From Acidobacteriota bacterium (GTDB taxonomy: Bacteria; Acidobacteriota; Vicinamibacteria; Vicinamibacterales; SCN-69-37): a stretch of 64,000 bases of DNA. The notes beneath the pieces were generated by a model, which did no database searches, was not told the origin of the DNA, and saw only the letters and a list, made by a program, of their open reading frames with translations. This document shows, piece after piece, positions 62,013 through 64,000 of this stretch. The DNA is taken from contig SHUF01000005.1 in the NCBI GenBank assembly GCA_009694745.1, forward strand, positions 35,541-99,540, given 5' to 3'. The stretch's first letter is position 1. Every line of letters begins with the position of its first letter. The translations under genes and the position numbers were made by a program.

Positions 62013-63782
62013 TCAGGCCGTGACTCGTCTTGGCTGAATGGTTTGCTCCGCGCGAAGGCTCTTCTGGAGCTCGGTGCGGAAGAAGCTCTCCTTCAGCCCG
62101 CCGTCGATGATCTGCCACGGGAGGAACGCGTCGGCTTCGCGGTTGCGATAGAGGTAGGCGTCGGCGTCGAGGCCGGCGTCGGCCACGGCCGCTCGCCACT
62201 GGCCACCGTTCTGCTCGGCGCGTTCGATGACGTCGGCCACCCGGCGGTCGCCAAGCGACAGCAGGCCCTGGTAGTACGAGTGCCGTTCCGACTTGATGTT
62301 GAAGTACACGTTGTCGATGTCCGCCACCAGGTGCCGCAGGCGCTTGCTCTTCTGCTCGATCGTCACCGTGTCGGTCATCGGCATCCACTGATACGTGGTC
62401 CCGGGCTTGGGCACCAGCGGATTTACGGACGCCACGATGCGCCCCACAGTACCGCGTACTTTGGCGTGCGCCATCATGCGATCCCGCATCGCCATCGTCA
62501 GGTCCCGAATGGCCACCAGGTCGTCGTCTTCCTCGGTAGGGATGCCGATCATGTAGTAGAGCTTGAGGTTCTGGATGCCGCTCGAAAAAATGAGTTCGGT
62601 GCGCGTGAGGATTTCGTCGTTGGTCACTGTCTTGTTGATGACGCGGCGCAGGCGGTCGGACCCGGTCTCTGGCGCGATGGTGATGGATTTTTCTCCACTC
62701 TCGCGCAGGAGGCGCACGATGGGTTCCGTCAGGTCGTCCATGCGCAGCGACGCGGGGGTGATGCCGTACCCCATCGCCAGCAGTTTCTCAAGGATCGGCA
62801 CGATGTCTGGGTGGTCACAGAGGGCGATTGAGACCAGCCCGACGCGTGTGGCGTACGGACGGGCGGCCTCGGCCAACGCCAGGATCCGCTCGGTGTCGAA
62901 CGGACGCACCGGCAGGTAGTTGTAGCCCGCCCAGCAGAACCGGCACATGTTGGCGCAGCCGCGTACAACCTCGATGAGGAATCTGGCGCCGAACTCCGTG
63001 TCGGGCGTAAAGATACATGTCGAAGGCGGGTCCACGTGATCCGTCGCGCGGACGGCCGCCTTGTGCACCACAGGCGGCGCACCGGTCCCCGCCCTGGGAG
63101 CGATGGCAGCCACGCGCCCGGGGCCGTCGTAGGTCACGTCGTAGAACGACGGGATGTAGAACCCACGCTCGCGCGCGAGCAGGCCGAGCAGTTCGTCGCG
63201 CGACCCGGCACGATGCCAGGCGTCAACCAGCGCGGGCACGAGTACCTCGCCCTCACCGGCCGCGATGACATCGGCGAAGGGCGCGAGGGGCTCGGGGTTG
63301 ACGAACGTGACAGCCCCGCCCACGACGATCAGAGGGTCGCGATGATGCCGGTCGGTGGCGCGGGCCTTCAACCCCGCCAACCGCAGCATGGTCAATACGT
63401 TGGTGTAGTCCCATTCGAACGAGACGGAGAAGGCGAAGATATCGAAGTCGCCCACCGGCGTTTGCGACTCGATCGTGACGAACGGGTCGTGGCGGCCACG
63501 GTCGTCGCCCAGGTCCTGTTTGCCGGGCAGGAACACCCGCTCACACACCACGCGGTCATCGGCGTTGAGCAGGCGGTACACGGTCTGCAAGCCGAGGTTC
63601 GACATCCCCACGAAGTAGGTATTCGGAAACGCCAGCGCCACCCGCAGTCGTCCTCCGTGCGGCTTGCGGACGTACCCGACTTCGCGCTCCAGCGTGGCGA
63701 GCGCATCGGCGCGCCGATGCCCCGGCCCCTGGCCTGCACCGGGACGACCGCCGTACTTGCGAGGAACGAGTCTCTTGGACAT
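62013..63782 (-). CDS. B12-binding-like radical SAM protein (TIGR03960-type)
   Basis: VALAFPNTYFVGMSNLGLQTVYRLLN; EVVRGCANMCRFCWAGYNYLPVRPF (CxxxCxxC); SITIAPETGSDRLRRVINKTV; YYMIGIPTEEDDDL. Confidence 0.92.
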   Translation of the reverse strand: MSKRLVPRKYGGRPGAGQGPGHRRADALATLEREVGYVRKPHGGRLRVALAFPNTYFVGMSNLGLQTVYRLLNADDRVVCERVFLPGKQDLGDDRGRHDPFVTIESQTPVGDFDIFAFSVSFEWDYTNVLTMLRLAGLKARATDRHHRDPLIVVGGAVTFVNPEPLAPFADVIAAGEGEVLVPALVDAWHRAGSRDELLGLLARERGFYIPSFYDVTYDGPGRVAAIAPRAGTGAPPVVHKAAVRATDHVDPPSTCIFTPDTEFGARFLIEVVRGCANMCRFCWAGYNYLPVRPFDTERILALAEAARPYATRVGLVSIALCDHPDIVPILEKLLAMGYGITPASLRMDDLTEPIVRLLRESGEKSITIAPETGSDRLRRVINKTVTNDEILTRTELIFSSGIQNLKLYYMIGIPTEEDDDLVAIRDLTMAMRDRMMAHAKVRGTVGRIVASVNPLVPKPGTTYQWMPMTDTVTIEQKSKRLRHLVADIDNVYFNIKSERHSYYQGLLSLGDRRVADVIERAEQNGGQWRAAVADAGLDADAYLYRNREADAFLPWQIIDGGLKESFFRTELQKSLRAEQTIQPRRVTA

Positions 63783-64000
63783 TCGGCGAAACCGTGGTTG
63801 CTGGAGCCCCGCCTCGAGCGGCGGCAGAGCAGGGGAAAGTGGTGGTTTCGATTGTACCTGCGAATTGAGGGTTGAGGATCGAGCGATTGAGGATCGGGAT
63901 CTTCGCGCATGGCTGATTTCGGATTGGGGATTGGGATTGGGGGATGGCTGGGATTGTGGGGCCTCTTTGCGGACGGGCTCGCTGTTCGGGCGATCGGGCG

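Overview
64-kb GC-rich bacterial chromosomal segment. Gene content and protein style suggest Acidobacteriota (Vicinamibacteria-like); this is an inference. Nearly all genes are core or housekeeping: secD-yajC-tgt, ddl, accD-folC-lptD-rfbB-rmd, htpX, thiC, rpiB-glyA-dinG, hutI-ftcD(C), lepB-lepA, citrate synthase, mutS2-dnaG-rpoD, one CAT-anticodon tRNA, pgeF and a TIGR03960-type radical SAM protein. There is also a secreted-enzyme stretch: a TonB receptor, a GlpQ-like GDPD, an amidase, an amidohydrolase, S9 peptidases, a BNR/sortilin-like protein, a ThuA/PQQ-like protein and a multihaem cytochrome. No CRISPR arrays, transposases or phage modules were seen. The most interesting signals are: (1) a self-contained unannotated transcription unit at about 3.24-3.63 kb, with a strong promoter, a ~210-nt possibly structured leader, a 17-aa Lys/Ala peptide ORF (MAKKAAKKAAKKGGKKR) and a strong terminator; (2) a recurring TANNNT box 5-10 nt upstream of start codons, suggesting many leaderless mRNAs, including two divergent pairs; (3) two adjacent palindromes embedded in-frame in mutS2, plus a GNRA-type hairpin abutting its start codon; (4) a 1-kb gene graveyard (35.05-36.06 kb) with three unrelated truncated genes; (5) a fused CTP-type prenol kinase/DUF92 protein next to a UbiA prenyltransferase.
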